Positions 1-12,900 of a stretch of 64,000 bases of DNA are shown piece after piece (within the stretch, counting starts at the first letter, position 1; each line of letters begins with the position of its first letter). The stretch comes from Jackrogersella multiformis (taxonomy: Eukaryota > Ascomycota > Sordariomycetes > Xylariales > Hypoxylaceae). The stretch covers positions 3,534,001-3,598,000 of the forward strand of contig CADCXD010000018.1 in assembly GCA_902806575.1 (NCBI GenBank). The letters run 5' to 3'. The position numbers were made by a program, and so were the translations under genes. A model generated the notes under the pieces. That model searched no databases. It saw only the letters and a list, made by a program, of their open reading frames with translations, and was not told the DNA's origin.

Positions 1-636
1 AATAGGCCTTCTTTTGATGAGCAGACTATATAGAGACTCTAGTTACATATTTATTTTGTGATCTATTCCCCGGGGCTAATATAGATAGGAATCGATACCC
101 TGCTTGGTTTGTATGTGAAACATCCTAACGACCTTCTCAGTGATTCCCATTTCATTTTAGTATGGCTTCAGCTCAAGTCCTTCATCATTCAACCTTCGAT
201 TATTAACATAATCCCACCAATTCGAGAGCTCGTCTGAATTTGACCCTTGTATAATGGATCTACCCCCAAGCGAGTAGCGCCGACCCAACGCGATGGTGGA
301 TCGACATGATCTCCCTCTTCCCGAGTACTACCTAAAGTTACCTAGCAGCCTAGGCTAGGTAGGATTGTAAAGAACCCAATGAGGCTCTTAGTCGAGGTGG
401 GTTGGTCTTCGTGAATGGGTACCTATATAGTACGAGACATCCTTCCTTTTACCGATTTATCACTTGCTCAGATATACTCATCATTGGTCTTTTTTACACT
501 CCTTTCTTTAACCTGCTTACATTCATTCTTGACTTGAAGCCAACTCACATTCATTACCGCAAGTCGGCCTCTACAAAAATCTGTATATTCGCATCCATTA
601 CGTAAATCACATCTTGCACACTCCACATTCTTCAAA
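1..636. other. Intergenic, upstream of the AA9 gene
   Basis: No gene is supported here. The 67-codon reading frame at 402-605 has no recognisable domain and lies in what should be the promoter and 5' leader of the AA9 gene. A cluster of CCTAG/CTAGG words sits at 342-362, the same dispersed motif seen in most spacers of this window. Confidence 0.6.
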
Positions 637-1728
637 ATGCCTTATAGATTCACATCCACACTTGTGGCTGTCCTCGCTGGCGCCGTCTCCGTTTCTGCCC
701 ATGGACATGTTACCACTATAACCATTGACGGAAAGTCTTTCCAAGGATTCGATCCTACGTCAGCACCTTTCGGTCCCCAGCCGGCTAGTATTGCTTGGGG
801 CAATGGTGCTACTGATAACGGCTTCGTGCTCTCTTCCGCCCTTCAAGATCCTGATATCATCTGTCATCTAGATGCCACCAACGCGGCTCTATCTGCACCT
901 GTTGCTGCAGGTGGCGATATCTCTCTGGTATGGAACCAGTGGCCTGAGTCGCATCACGGACCTGTCATCGACTATCTTGCCGACTGTGGCGGGAATTGCT
1001 CCTCTGTTGATAAGACTACTCTCAAGTGGTTCAAGATTGCGGAGATGGGCGAGCTAGTGTTGGGTGCTGGTAGCGGCACAACAGGGAAATGGGCCGACGG
1101 CTTGTTACTCGAGAATGATCTGACTTGGAAGGTTACCATCCCGTCGTCCATCAAGGCTGGAAATTACATCCTGCGCCATGAGATCATTGCTCTACACGAG
1201 GGTGGCACTGAGGGTAAGGCACAGATGTACCCCCAATGCATTAACCTCGAGATCTCTGGAAGTGGCACTCAATCTCCAGAAGGTGTTGTTGGGACTGAGC
1301 TTTATACCGCCACTGACCCGGGTATCCTGCATAACATTTACAACGACGAGAAGCTTTCCTCAGTGTCGGATTACAAGATCCCCGGACCTGCCTTGGCGGT
1401 ATTTGACGGATCTTCATCTAGTGGCAGTGGCCCATCTGAAGTCGCCGTTCCAACGAGCGCCGCTTCACCACAACCCACTAACGTTGCTTCGACCGGTGTC
1501 GTCAATTCTCCCACTACTTCCTCTCCCAATACTTCATCTACCACTTCCTCCACTGCTTCCCCTACCACTACTACCACATCTCTCGCTTCTTCCAACACGG
1601 CCAGTGCTGGCACAGTTGCTCAGCCGGCCGCTAGCTCGTCTATTACACCAACCCCTAAAAAGACTTGCCCTGGCGCTAAGAAACTTCTCGCTCGACATCA
1701 TGCGCGTCAAGTTAAGGACTTGCAGTAA
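637..1728 (+). CDS. AA9 lytic polysaccharide monooxygenase
   Basis: Secreted copper enzyme that oxidatively cleaves cellulose or related beta-glucans. It is a single exon of 363 aa. Residues 1-21 are a signal peptide ending VSA, so the mature protein starts with His22, the N-terminal histidine-brace residue. The second copper ligand is His107 in SHHGP, and the axial tyrosine is Tyr198 in QMYPQC, with Gln196 and His187 as the usual second-shell residues. Cys76/Cys201 and Cys117/Cys121 fit the family disulfides. After about residue 235 comes a Ser/Thr/Pro-rich tail (roughly 257-342) that looks O-glycosylated. It does not end in a CBM1 but in a short basic segment with one Cys. The start is well supported because the next residues form the signal peptide. 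The gene ends about 350 bp before a RIP-mutated retrotransposon yet shows no RIP damage. The exact substrate cannot be told from sequence. Confidence 0.96.
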   Translation: MPYRFTSTLVAVLAGAVSVSAHGHVTTITIDGKSFQGFDPTSAPFGPQPASIAWGNGATDNGFVLSSALQDPDIICHLDATNAALSAPVAAGGDISLVWNQWPESHHGPVIDYLADCGGNCSSVDKTTLKWFKIAEMGELVLGAGSGTTGKWADGLLLENDLTWKVTIPSSIKAGNYILRHEIIALHEGGTEGKAQMYPQCINLEISGSGTQSPEGVVGTELYTATDPGILHNIYNDEKLSSVSDYKIPGPALAVFDGSSSSGSGPSEVAVPTSAASPQPTNVASTGVVNSPTTSSPNTSSTTSSTASPTTTTTSLASSNTASAGTVAQPAASSSITPTPKKTCPGAKKLLARHHARQVKDLQ

Positions 1729-2080
1729 TGACAGGAAGAACAAAGGCCTGCTAGGGGGTGATCGAGTGAGTGGAATCTGAAGTTTAAGTTCATTGTATAT
1801 ATATACATTCAATCCCTTGCCGAAATTACGATGTCGATCGCAGTACCTAGGAGGTAGCTATGTTAGATGAATGAAAGATCGATTTTTATACTTATCCTAT
1901 CGGCTTTACATAACTGGCGAATAGGGGTTAAGTTTGCTCCAGTTATGAAATTGATGCTCTAGTTTGCGCTACTTTCTAGGTGACACAATTAGGTACCTAG
2001 GTAATTAGGCTCTAGATAGCTGACGATATTGTGCAACGTACCTACCTCTAGGTACCTCCTACCTAGGTGCATATATATAT
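1729..2080. other. Spacer between AA9 gene and element A
   Basis: Presumed 3' UTR followed by spacer rich in CCTAGG/TACCTAGG words (about 1843-2068). The last five bases, TATAT at 2076-2080, are the left copy of the element A target-site duplication. No gene seen. Confidence 0.6.
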
Positions 2081-2393
2081 TGTCATACGGATAGGCTCCA
2101 CGAAGCAAAGTATAATCAATATATGCATATAAGTTAATAAATACGAGATATATTAAAACTTATAAAATAAAGTTATTAAATGAGATTAATTAAAAGATTT
2201 AATTAATATATATAAAATTAAATTAATAAGATTAAAAAAACGTTAATAACGTTTAAAAAAATATTTAAATTATATATATATAAATTATTACGCCTCGTTT
2301 TATAAAAAGAAATAAAAGGTAAAAACTTTAAAATTATAAAGAATTATTACTTAAATTTAAACTATAATTTTAAGCCTTATTATTTTTATTATA
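2081..2393 (+). repeat. 5' LTR of element A (313 bp)
   Basis: Starts TGTCATACGGATAGGCTCC and ends in a RIP-changed version of TTGCCCTTGTCACA. It has exactly the same length as both LTRs of element B. The first 30 or so bases are unmutated and the rest is strongly C-to-T and G-to-A changed. Confidence 0.92.
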
Positions 2394-5300
2394 AATAAAT
2401 TTTTTTATTTTAAAAAAACCTTATTTTAAAAAAGCATATATTTTTCGAAAAAAAGATTTTCTTATTTTAAAATTACTTTATTTAAGCTATTTATAAATAA
2501 TTAACTTATTTAAAGAATTTTTTTATTAAAATATATTATACCGATATTATTTATTAATTTTATTATTATATATATTATTATAATTATAAAGAAAACTTTA
2601 TATTTTATTATCTCGTAAACACTTAAATTAAATATTTATATTTTAACTTTATTATTTATTAATTTATAAAACCTTAAATTACTTTTTTCGTTAAATAATA
2701 AATAATCTTTTAAATTTTTAATAATACTTTTCCTATAAAACCTTAAAGTTAAAAGTAAGCTTAAAGAAAATTATCGTTTATAAAAGTTTATTAAAATTAA
2801 ATAACGTTTTAATACGTAATTTCTTATTAAAATATTTAAAATAAAAAATATACCGCTTTAAACCTTATTTTTACTTTAAGATTATCTTAACTTAATAACG
2901 ATAATATTATAATTTTTTATAACTTTTAAAATTATAAAATAATTATATAAAACGTCTTAAATATTAATAATATGAAAATTAATTTTAATAACCCTTTTAT
3001 ATAATTTATTAAACTTTATTAAAAAATATATAATAATTATTATATTATTTAAACACTTACCGTTATTATTATAATTAATTAAATTATTAATAAAAATTAA
3101 ATCTAAAATTAATATAATTTAATTTAAATAATTTATAATATAATAATTTAACTTAATTAAATTAATATAATATTAATAAATAAATAAATAACTTACTTTA
3201 AATAATAAATTTAATAAGTTAATTTAAACTTTTCGTAATAAGTTTAAAATATAATTACTTAATATATATAAAATAATTAAGCTTAATAAAAAGTTATTAA
3301 TAAGTTTAAAAAAATCTTTAATAAAAGGTAATAAATTAAACTTATATTAAAGAATCTTAAATTAATAATCTTTTTATAAGAAAATATATAAACTTTATAT
3401 ATATTAACGTAAAAACCTATCGTTAATTTAATAACTTAAAAGCTTATATTTAAATTACTTTTAATAAATTAATTAATATTAATTTTATTTTAAAAAGTAT
3501 TAAAAAACGTGTTATATTAAAAACGTTATTTAAATTAAATCCTTTTAAATTAAAAAGCTTAATATATTTTAAAGTATTATTTATTAAATATTTTAATTTA
3601 AAAGCTTAAATAAAGAACCTTTTTTCTTTATAATCTTTTTTATAAGCTTAAATTAAGAAAATAATTAAAAAAGCCTAAATATTATTTTATTTTATTAAAA
3701 TTAGCCCTTTTATATTTAAAAATAATAAAAGAAAAATCTTTTTTAAAAAGGCTATCGAAACACTTAATAGTAACTTAAAGAATTTTAATTTTAATAATTA
3801 ATGTTAAAATCTTAAATTACTTAAAGATCCTTTTAAAAGATTACTTTAAGGTAATTTTAAACTTTTAAATAATAATAAAAATCTTTTATTTTAAAGTAAT
3901 AATAATTAATTATTTAAAGCTTTAAAATAATTAATTTATCCTTTTTATATTATAATTTAATAAACTTACCGTTTATAATAATAAAAACCTTTTAAAATTT
4001 TAAACTTAATAAATAAAAGTTAAGGTATATTTAAAAACGTATACGGAAAGTTTTCTTAAAGATTTTTATTATATTAATTAAGTTAAATTATTATTATTTA
4101 AAAAAATATAATTATAATATTAATAACGTAAAAGTTAAATTACGTAATTAAATGTCTTTAATACTTAAATAATATACGTTATTACCTTTTAAAAACGTTT
4201 TATAAATTTTTTAAAAAAATATTATAACATAAAAAAAAATAAGCTTAAATATTAAAAGAATATTACTTAATATTTTATCGAGTTATTAGATCTTAATAAA
4301 ATGGTTTAATAATTTAAAACGACGTTTTAAAATTATATCGTTAAAACCTTTTTTAACGAAATTATTAAATTAATTTATTTTAAATAAAAGGGACTTTTAA
4401 ATATAAATAAGGAATTCCTTACCGTTATTTAAAAAATAAGTTAAATATATAAAAATATATTAACTAATTCCGGTATTTTAAAAAAAGGAGGGCCCGTTTT
4501 AACTTAAAAACCCTCGAAATTAAATTAAGTTAACCGTAAAAAGAAAAATCGTTTTAATTTAAGTTAAAATTAATTTTTAAGAAATAACGATAAACTTAAA
4601 AATAAAAGTAAGTTAAAATTAAATTAAAAAAATAAAGTTTAATTTAATAATAAAAATATTTTAAAAAAAATTAATTAAGTAAATATAAATTAATAAAAAA
4701 AGGATAAAAAATCTTATTAACGTTATAAACGTAATAATTATTAAACGCTTTTTTATTTCGTTAAAAAAAACGTTAATAATAAAAACTTACCATTAAACCC
4801 GAATAAAATCTCTTTTATAAAATAACTTTAAAATAATAATATTTAACTTATATTTTTATTATAAAAAAAAGTATAAATAAATATAATTTTATAAGAATTA
4901 TTTTATCTTTAAATTATGGAAATCGAAAATTTTAACTTAAATTTTTAAATAACTTTAACGTTATACCTTATTAAATTTTATAACTAAATTAAAATAAAAT
5001 ATATTAAACCGTAATAATTAAAAAACTAATTAAAAATAAAATAAAAATTATAAAAAACCTTACTTAAAATTAACTTTAAAATATAAACTTATTATTAATA
5101 TAACATTATTATATAATAATAAAAAATACTAAATATAAATATTATTAAATTCCGGAAGCTTAATTTTAATAATATTTCTTTTTAAAGTAAAGAAATAAAA
5201 GTTATTATATCGATCCTTTTATTTTTCTTAAATTAACTTTAAATTAAACGTTTTAAATAATAAATGTAATATTATTATATTATAATAATAAATGGAAATT

Positions 5301-8300
5301 TATAAACCCGTAAACTCTTTCTTAAATTTTAAAAAGATTATGTTTAATTTTTTTTATTATTAAAAATATTACATTAACTTAACCTTATATAATTTAGGAA
5401 AATTAACTAATATAACGGTAATAAAAAATATTAAAATAAACAAAACGTTAAAGAATATTCTTAAGGAATTCCGTGAATTTATATATATTATAATTAAGGA
5501 AATAAAATAATACTTTTCAAATTATTAATTATAAAATTATATTATCGATTTTTAAAAAGGAAAAATACTTTTTTAGAATTTTTTTTACGTTATAAGTAAA
5601 AAGAAACTTAATATAATTAAATTATAATTAAATAAAATAATTAATAATAATTAAATTTAAAAATTAACCTTATTTGATATAATATTTATAATATTTATTA
5701 ATAAACTTAATCTTTAAAACCTTTTTAAGCTTATAATTAATTATTAAAACTTAAATAATATTATTATTTTTATTTATTATTTTATACTTTTAATATTTAA
5801 ACTATAAATTTACTTTAAAACTATAAAATAGTTTATAAAAATTAACTTTAAATTAAGATTTTACTTAATTAAAATTAAAAAAGAAATAAATAAAAAATAA
5901 TGTTCCGTTATAAATATAACTTTTTTAAATACGTAATAATATTATTTAAATTAATTAACGCTTTCGTAATTTTTTAATTAATAATAAATAATATTTTCCG
6001 AGATTTTATTAATTTAAACCTTTTAATATATTTAAATAATTTCTTTATTTATATAAACATAATAAAAAAACATAATAAAATTATTAAAAAAATCCTAAAA
6101 AAACTTATAAAATATTACTTAACGATTAACCGGTAAAAATACTTTTAAAAAGTGTAAGAAATAAACTTTTTAAAATATATTATCGAAATAAATAATATCT
6201 TAATAACTTAAAATAAAATCGATTATATTAATAATTAAAAAATATTTAAATCCCTTAAAAAACTTTAAGAATTTATCGGGTTTATAAACTTTTACCGATA
6301 ATTTATAGAGAAATTCTTAAAGATAATAAAGCCCATTATTAACGTAAATAAAGAAAATAAAAAGGATTAAAAATAAACCGAAAAAATAAATAAATCCTTT
6401 AAAAAACTTAAATTTTAATTTATTTAAGCTTTTATTATAGTATATTATAATCCTTTAAAATAAACTTATATTAAAGTTAATATATCGGATTATATTATTA
6501 ACGCCGTTTTTTTAAAAAAATAAATAAAGTAAGCTTAAATTAATAACTTATTATTCTTATAAATTTATACCGGTAAAAATAAATTATAAGATTTATAATA
6601 AAGAATTATTAATTATAATAAACTTTTTAAAAAAATAATATTAATACTTAAAAGGTGTTAAATATTAAATTAAAATTTACTTTAATTATTAAAATTTAAC
6701 TTATTTTATAATAATTAAAATCTTAAATTAATATTAATTTATTATTAATTATCGATTAAAAAAATTAAAAAATTAAATTAATATCTTTTTTAAATTATTG
6801 TAATATTAATTTAAGAAAAAGGGAATTAAAGATTAACTTATAAAATCGGTTTTATAAAATAAACATTTTTCGCACTTTTAAAGAATTTTATTCGCTTTTT
6901 TAATAATTATTTTTATTATATTAAAAACATTATATAATTTTATTACTTTTAATTAAGCTTTTAATTTTAAAAGAAGACTAAAAAAAGTAATTATTAATAA
7001 CTTAAAATATATTATATAAATTAAAAACCCTTTTAAAAACGTTATCCTTTAAAATAAATTTTTATATCGAAAAAATAAATTTTAAATATTTATAAAACTT
7101 TAAAAAAAAATCTTTTCCTTTAAATATAACACTTTCGTCGTTAAACATATAAAAATAAATAAAACCTTAAAATTAATCACTGAAAACTTTTAATAATTAA
7201 ACATTAAAAATATCGTTTAAAATTATATATAAAGTTATTTAAAATGTTAATAAAATAAAATCTCTCGTTACGTTTTATATAAATATTTTTAATTAATAAA
7301 ATTATATTATAAACCTTAATTAATAATAATAATAAATTTTATTATAAACCTTTTTTTATTAAATAATTATAATTTCATTTAAATAATAATAAATCTATTC
7401 TTAAAAATAATTTTTTTTTAAAAAATAAAAAAAAAGAAGTTTAATAATTTAATTAAAATCTTTATTAAATAATATTAAAAATTATATAATATATCATTAA
7501 ATATTATTTTTAATAAAAACTTTAAATTTACATTTTATATTAAAAAAAACTTCCTTAAATTAATAAATATTAAATCTCGTATAAACATTATATTTTATTT
7601 ATAAATTAATAATTAAATAAAACGCCTTAATTAAATCTTAAAGATTTATTTTAAAACCGTTATTAATTATAAAATAAATTATTAAAAAAATCTCTTCGTA
7701 ATAATTAAATTCGTTTATAATAATATTACTTTATTATTAATATAATTTATACCTTTTTACGAGCACTTTACGTAACCCGAAAAGTAAATTATATATATAT
7801 TAAATAATATAAATACATTAAAAAACATAAAAACACTTAAAATAAAACCGTTAATAAATAAAAAAATAAATTAATAAACGATAAAAAAATACATTAACTT
7901 TTTAAAAGAAATAACTTATAATATTTAATATAAAAAATATTAAAACTAAACGCCTTATTAAAAAACTAAATAAAAAGCTTTTAAAACTTTTTAAAATTTA
8001 ATAAATAATCTTTTTTATAATAATAAAACTTATTTTACTTAAAAATTAAAAAATATATAACTTATTTTATATATAACTTATTTTATATTTTACTTATTAA
8101 ACTTTACCGCGTTAATAATTAAAAACTTTTTAACTTTAATTAAATTTTATATAAAATAACCTTAATAAAATTTAAAAATTATTAAATAAAATAAATTATA
8201 AACTTTATTAAAAATTAAAATAAAATAAAATATCTTATAAAATAAGAAAATTAATTAATTAAAAGGTATTAAATTTAAAACCTTTATAAATATATATTTA

Positions 8301-8414
8301 ATAATAAAATAAAAGTAATAATTAAATAATTTTATAAATAATAAATTAATAAACCTCGTAATTTTATAATCGTTTAAAATATTTAAAATTAAACATTAAA
8401 AAAAAGAAAATTAA

Positions 8415-8576
8415 TATTATATAAATAAGTTTTATAAAATAAAATATAATTAATATATATATATAAATTATTACGCCTCGCTTTATAAAAAGAGATAAAA
8501 GGTAAGGACTTTAAAACCATAAAAAATTATTACTTAAATTTAAACTACAGTTCCAAGCCTTATTGCCCTTATCACA
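8415..8576 (+). repeat. 3' LTR of element A, internally deleted (162 bp)
   Basis: Its first 30 bases are the RIP-converted form of the LTR start, almost every C being T and every G being A. Its last 100 bases (from TTACGCCTCGC) are nearly unmutated. About 151 bp in the middle are missing compared with the 313-bp copies. The junction falls in an AT run shared by both sides of the deletion, which suggests loss between short direct repeats. Confidence 0.88.
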
Positions 8577-8581
8577 TATAT

Positions 8582-8903
8582 ATTATAGGTAGGTACTACG
8601 TAGATACATCCATAAGTACCTGTAAATGGAAGGCATTGTACATTCGAGGGAGGTGCGACGCGCACTGTGGGAGGTATACATCATCTATTGGTGTAATCTA
8701 TATAGAGCTCCGTTTGAGCTCTACTTAATCTCTCTTCTACAACATCAATACCACCTCTCTTGCTTCTGTAGTATTACTAATTCGGGTTTGTGTTTAATCC
8801 AACACTACCTACCTAGGTACCATTCTACCTTATAACATAAACTCTCCTTCGAACATCCTAGCATACTAATAAATGATAGAATTCAACTTCACACTTCATA
8901 CCG
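8582..8903. other. Spacer between element A and the DUF7730-like gene
   Basis: Presumed promoter and 5' UTR of the downstream gene, only about 320 bp long. Base composition returns to normal within a few bases of the element A boundary. A 69-codon frame at 8626-8835 has no recognisable domain. Confidence 0.5.
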
Positions 8904-9662
8904 ATGCAGTACCTTTGCGGGTGCCTCAAAAGATCTAAACAGTCTTTGCCACCGGCGCCACCATCACTTCCAGATGAACGCCCGCGGCCTCTCACAGCAG
9001 TAGCATCCTCTCCAGCGGCGACAGCAAACAGCAGGTTCTTCCAATGTCTAGCCCCTGAGATTCGACGTCAAATTCTCGTCGAGGCATTCGGCGAACGGAC
9101 TCTTCACCTAGACTTGCGCCTCGAGCACCCGCTAAAGAAAGGTCGCAAGATTGTCAATTCGCGCATTGAGTGCCACGCAAACGCCCAGCTGTTCCATCCA
9201 TCACTACGCGATACCACCCGGCCGCGAGAATGGACGTGGTGGAGCTGCGTGTGTCATCATCACCCTCCAGACTTAAATTTTCATCGAAATCCTGCAGGCA
9301 TCGGAATACGTTGTGACGACCCAGCTCTCGATGGCTGTCGCAACCCTTTAGGGCATCCATACTCTTCCTATTGCGAGCTATATCCAGGTCATTTACCGGA
9401 CAAATGTTTTATTGGGGTTAATGGCTGGCTCCTGGCTTGTAGGCAGGCGTATATCGAAGGTATTGATCTGTTGTACTCTACGAACCAATTCCACATCGCG
9501 TATGCCGAGCTCGCCATTTGCCTTCCCCAGCTTCTGCCACCGCAGCATTTAGCGGCCATCAAAGATGTCGAAATTATATGGAATCTAGTCTACTCACCTG
9601 GTGCCTATTTCCAATCCCGCGAACGCGGTAGGGGCGAGTGTGACAAGGGCAATAAGGCTTAG
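8904..9662 (+). pseudogene. DUF7730-like protein, 5' part, cut by element B
   Basis: This is the N-terminal 245 codons (8904-9638) of a fungal protein of the DUF7730/F-box-like superfamily of unknown function. The family-like opening is FFQCLAPEIRRQILVEAF near residue 45, followed by a Cys/His-rich stretch (HCHHH and GCRNP region) and a segment typical of these proteins, WLLACRQAYIEGIDLLYSTN. At codon 245 (Gly-Glu, GGCGAG) the LTR of element B begins. The frame runs eight more codons inside the LTR and stops at 9660-9662, so any product is truncated with a foreign CDKGNKA tail. There are no other lesions. The remaining 139 codons lie at 24302-24718 in the same phase once the element and one target duplication are ignored. 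Family assignment is by general resemblance; the interruption is seen directly. Confidence 0.85.
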
Positions 9663-9951
9663 AACTGTAGTTCAATTTCGAGTAATAATTCTTTATGGTC
9701 TTAAGGTCCTTGCTTTTTACTTCTTCTTGCGAAGCGAGGCGTAATAACTTATATATATATAATTTAAATATTTTCTTAAGCGTTATTAACGCCTTTTTAA
9801 TCTTATTAATTTAATTTTATATATAATAATTAAGTTTTTTAATTAACTTTATTTAATAATTTTATTTTATAAGTTTTAATATATTTTATATTTATTAATT
9901 TATATATATATATTAATTATATTTTGTTTTATAAAATTTATTTATATAATA
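9639..9951 (-). repeat. 3' LTR of element B (313 bp, inverted)
   Basis: Begins TGTGACAAGGGCAATAAGG and ends with the RIP-converted complement of the LTR start. The outer 100 bases or so (9639-9745), next to the host gene, are essentially unmutated; the inner part is fully RIP-converted. Confidence 0.92.
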
Positions 9952-12900
9952 TTAAATTTTTTTTAATATTCGTTTTGAAATATATTAAATAATTATAAAA
10001 TCGTAAAGCTTATCGATATATTATTTATAAAATAATTTAATTATTACTTTTATTTTTTTATTAAATATATACTTATAAAAATTTTAAATTTAATACTTTT
10101 TAATTAATTAATTTTTTTATTTTATAAAATATTTTACTTTATTTTAATTTTTAATAAAATTTATTATTTATTTTACTTAATAATTTTTAAATTTTATCGA
10201 GGTTATTATACGTAAAATTTAATTAAAGTTAAAAACTTTTTAATTATTAACGCGATAAAGTTCGATAAATAAAATATAAAATAAATTATATTTTTTTAAT
10301 TTTTTTAAAAAAGTAAGTTTTATCGTAATAAAAAAATTACTTATTAAATTTTTAAAAAAATTAAAAGCTTTTTATTTAATTTTTTAACGAAACGTTTAAT
10401 TTTAATATTTTTTATATTTAATATTACGAGTTAATTTATTTCGAAAGTTAATATATTTTTTCGTCGTTTATCGGTTTATTTTTTTATTCGTTAACGGTTT
10501 TATTTTAAATGTTTTTATATATATAATTTACTTTTAAAATTACGTAAAATACTTATAAAGGGATTATAAATTATTAAATAATAATTATAATTAATATAAA
10601 AAAAGGTAAATTATATTAATAATAAAATAATATTATTATAAATAAATTTTATAATCGTAAATAAATCTTTTTAATTATTTATTTCGTAATTAACGAAAAC
10701 TTTAAAATAAATTTTTAAAATTTAATTAAAACGTTTTATTTATCCGTTAATTTATAAATAAAACATAATATTTCTTAATTTAAAAAAATGCTTTTAAATA
10801 TAAAACGTAAACTTAAAATTTTTATTAAAAATAATATTTAAAAGTATATTATATAATTTTTAATATTATTTAATAAAAATTATAATTAAATCGTTAAAAA
10901 AAATAAAGTATATTATTTTAAAAAATAATATTTTTAAAAAGGTTTTTAATTTATATAATATATTTTAAATCGTTAATAATTATTTTCTTTAGTTTTTTTA
11001 TAAAGTTAAAAACTTAATTAAGGATAATAAAGTTATATAATTTTTTTTAATATAACGAGAATAATTATTAAAAAGGTAAATAAAATGTTTTAAAAGTACG
11101 AAAAATATTTATTTCATAAAATCGATTTTATAAATTAGTTTTTAATTTTTCCTTTCTTAAATTAATATTATAATAATTTAAAAAAAATATCGGCTTCATT
11201 ATTTTATTTTTTTAATCGGTAATTAATAATAAACTAATATAATAATAATTTTTATACTTATTAAGCTTAATATTAATTTAAAACTTTAATTGTTATAAAA
11301 TAAATTAAGTTTTAATAATTAAAATAAACTTTAATTTAATATTTAATATTTTTTTAAAAAGTTTATTATAATTAATAAATTTTTATTATAAATTTTATAA
11401 TTTATTTTTATCGGCGTAAATTTAAGCTTATTTTATTTGTTTTTTTTTAAAAAAAACGACGTTAATAATATAATTTAATATGTTAATTTTTATATAAATT
11501 TACTTTAAAAAGTCGAAATATATTATAATAAAAACTTAAATATATCGGAATTTAAACTTTTTAAAAAGTTTATTTATTTTTTCGGTTTATTTTTAATCCT
11601 TTTTATTTCCTTTATTTACGTTAATAATTAATTTTATTATTTTTAAGAATTTATTTATGAATTATTAATAAAAGTTTATAAAACCGATAAATTATTAAGA
11701 TTTTTTAAAGAATTTAAATACTTTTTAATTATTAATATAATCGATTTTATTTTAAGTTATTAAAATATTATTAACTTTAATAATATAACTTAAAAAGTTT
11801 ATTTTTTAAACTTTTTAAAAATACTTTTATAAATTAATTATTAAGTAATATTTCGTAAATTTTTTTAAGACTTTTTTAATAATTTTATCGTATTTTTTTT
11901 ATAATATTCGCATAAATAAAGAAATCATTTAAATATATTAAAAATTACGAAGGCGTTAATTAATTTAAACGGTATTATTAAATATTCGAAAAAACTATAT
12001 TTATAATAAAATGTTATTTTTTACTTATATTCTTTTTTAATTTTAATTAAGTAAAATTTTAATTTAAAATCGATTTTTATAAATTATTTTACCGTTTTAA
12101 AACGAGCTTACAATTCTAATATTAAAAGTATAAAATAACGAATAAAAATAATAATATTATTTAAACTTTAATAATTTATTATAAGTTAAAAAAGGTTTTA
12201 AAAGTTTAATTTATCGATAAATATTATAAATATAATATATAATAAAGTTAATTTTTAAACATGTTTATTATTAAGCATTTTATTTAATTATAATTTAAAT
12301 ATATTTAATTTTTTTTCGTTTATAACGTAAAAAAGTTTTTAAAAAAGTGTTTTTTTTTAAAAATCGATAATTTAATTTTATAATTAATAATTTAAAAAAC
12401 GTTATTTTATTTTTTTAATTATAATATATATAAATTTAAAAAAATTTTTAAGAATACTTTTTAACGTTTTATTTACTTTAATATTTTTCGTTACCGTTAC
12501 ATTAATTAACTTTTTTAAATTATATAAGGTTAAATTAATATAATATTTCCGATAATAAAAAAAGTTTTATAGGTTTATAAAATTTTATTTATTATTATAA
12601 TATAATAATATCGTATTTATTATTTAAAACGTTTAATTTAAAAGTAATTTAAAAAAAGTAATTTTTTTAATAATATAAAATAAAAATATCGGTATAATAA
12701 TATTTTATAAAAAAGATTTAAATCGAATCGAAACTTAATATAAATTATATATATTATTTTTTAATAATTAATAACTTTTATTTCTTTACTTTAAATAAAG
12801 ATATTATTAAGATTAAGTTTTTTAAGTTTAATAATACCCGTATTTAATATTTTTTTTATTATGTATTAATATTATATTAATAATAAATTTATATTTCGAA

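Larger units (their letters stand above)
2081..8576 (+). mobile_element. Ty3/gypsy LTR retrotransposon, RIP-mutated (element A)
   Basis: A 6,496-bp element bounded by TATAT duplications (2076-2080 and 8577-8581). Its ends are related long terminal repeats starting TGTCATACGG and ending ATCACA. The interior is extremely AT-rich and has no open frame, as expected after RIP. Pol can still be placed on the plus strand. At 6029-6052 the codons read as the YxDD reverse-transcriptase motif with both Asp changed to Asn. In the same frame, 81 codons later (6272 on), comes a decayed FIGFINFYR-type block with Arg turned into a stop; this block follows the RT palm in Ty3/gypsy elements. RNase H-like and LNRRQ-like remnants follow near 6.6-6.75 kb. 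Gag would lie at about 2.5-4.5 kb but is unreadable. It shares its LTR family with element B. Confidence 0.93.
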
